Shown piece after piece: positions 50,268 to 51,016 of a stretch of 51,016 nt of DNA. This DNA comes from Bacteroidales bacterium (GTDB taxonomy: Bacteria > Bacteroidota > Bacteroidia > Bacteroidales > F082). The number at the start of each line of letters is the position of its first letter. Positions within the stretch are counted from its first letter, which is position 1. The translations under genes and the position numbers were made by a program. The stretch lies in contig JAKSMX010000019.1 in assembly GCA_024400305.1 (NCBI GenBank), positions 1 through 51,016 on the forward strand, written 5' to 3'. The notes below the pieces were generated by a model. It did no database searches. It had not been told where the DNA came from and saw only the letters and a program-made list of their open reading frames with translations.

Positions 50268-51016
50268 TCACACCGTTTCTATCACGCACTCGTGGGTTTT
50301 ATTCTCCCTGTCGTAGCTGATGCCGACGAGCATTATCTCGCCTGAATACTCCGCGAGCTTGGCGGGGTAATTCTTCTGTTTTATCTGTTCGATGGCGGTG
50401 CCGGCGGTTTTGTTGTATTTCAGCTCCACGACGATTGCGGGCGAGTTGAAGTTCCTGTGCGGGATCATCACTATGTCGGCGAAGCCCCTGCCTGTGGCGT
50501 ATTCGCGGTGCATGACGTAGTTGTTGCGAGCGAAGATGTAGGCGATGGAGATGACGCATGAGAGCGAGTTCTCGTTGTTGTACGAAAGAATGCTTGTGTT
50601 CTCGTCGTGCGCTTGGTCTATGTACTTCGCCACGGCGTCGGCGTCGCCGCGGAGCGTGGCTTCGAGGAGGCTGCGCGACTGCTCGATGGTCTTGGTTATG
50701 CCGTCCCAGCTCGAAAGTTTGATGGCCTGCTCCAGCTCCAAACGGACTTCCTTGTTGGGGATATGGCAGTCTTCCTCTTCGAGATCATACGACAGGTATC
50801 CGAGGTGGATGAGGACGGTGAGGACGTCGTCCTTGCTGCGTATCATTTTCAGGTCGTTGGTGAAGCCTGTCGTGTTGACATGGCACCGCCCGCCGGCGAG
50901 CATGTTGATGATGTCGTCTTTCAGCCCGTCGAAGTTCATCTGGATGTAGGTGGAAATGGAATCGTATGCGCTGGTGCTGGTCCAGTAGCTGATGTATTCA
51001 CGGCGCCGCGCGGCTT
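50268..51016 (-). CDS. AAA-ATPase-like PD-(D/E)XK protein, C-terminal part
   Basis: The reading frame enters from the right edge of the window and ends at 50268, so only about 249 residues are visible. It reads EYISYWTSTSAYDSISTYI, a feature of AAA-ATPase-like/DUF1703 proteins, and ends with a PD-(D/E)XK nuclease core: GRGFADIVMIPHRNFNSPAIVVELKYN. The ATP-binding half lies outside the window. The smaller ORF beginning at 50939 starts inside the gene. Confidence 0.85.
   Translation of the reverse strand, partial: AARRREYISYWTSTSAYDSISTYIQMNFDGLKDDIINMLAGGRCHVNTTGFTNDLKMIRSKDDVLTVLIHLGYLSYDLEEEDCHIPNKEVRLELEQAIKLSSWDGITKTIEQSRSLLEATLRGDADAVAKYIDQAHDENTSILSYNNENSLSCVISIAYIFARNNYVMHREYATGRGFADIVMIPHRNFNSPAIVVELKYNKTAGTAIEQIKQKNYPAKLAEYSGEIMLVGISYDRENKTHECVIETV

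Overview
The window looks like a chromosomal segment of an uncultured member of the Bacteroidales (Bacteroidota). The evidence is the repeated TAnnTTTG-type -7 promoter motif close upstream of genes, lipoproteins with a Cys followed by acidic residues, a secreted protein with a type IX secretion (T9SS) C-terminal sorting domain, cysteate synthase, a fused aminolipid acyltransferase, and a glycoside hydrolase pair for pectin. I see no tRNA, rRNA, CRISPR array or replication origin. All family names come from reading the translations; no database search was run.

Layout. 1-3.5 kb is a scarred accessory end: a 42-bp tandem repeat, a DUF4143-type ATPase, two frameshifted secreted-protein stubs, an internally deleted IS5-type transposase and an IS3-type orfA remnant. 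3.5-7.7 kb carries a THUMP-like methyltransferase, a CstA-type transporter and prfB with its programmed frameshift. 7.8-8.7 kb is a two-gene toxin-antitoxin-like module between perfect 26-bp direct repeats. 9.0-10.1 kb is a REP-palindrome/tyrosine-transposase (RAYT-like) system. 10.2-12.7 kb holds two tandem secreted C1 peptidases. 12.8-21.1 kb has YitT, another IS3 remnant, a lipoprotein, hisS-hutH, two small membrane proteins, a kinase and a porin.

21.2-25.8 kb is the most interesting part: a structured leader RNA, an XRE regulator, a precursor peptide with ten cysteines in perfect CXXX spacing behind a Tat lipoprotein leader, a radical SAM maturase, two further CXXX-repeat maturation proteins, then tatA and tatC. 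I read this as a ribosomally made, radical-SAM-modified peptide that leaves the cytosol folded through Tat, probably as a lipoprotein.

26-35.6 kb: a DUF234-type ATPase, a MauE-thioredoxin fusion, an M23 endopeptidase lipoprotein, iorB-iorA, a bifunctional OlsF/Gls-type acyltransferase, recX and a formylglycine-enzyme-fold lipoprotein. 35.7-39.8 kb is one minus-strand operon: RelB-type antitoxin, YafQ-type toxin broken by a nonsense codon, M20 amidohydrolase, nucleosidase and YgiQ. 39.9-51 kb: T9SS cargo, cysteate synthase behind a double palindromic operator, GH28 and GH106 enzymes, a PspC/LiaF-like envelope-stress pair, a CbpA-type DnaJ protein and an AAA/PD-(D/E)XK protein cut by the window end.

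Repeats are unusually varied: REP-like GAACCGC palindromes, AGAGACG-stem terminators, 9-bp leader repeats, and a short word found in intergenic DNA and also in frame inside two unrelated enzymes.
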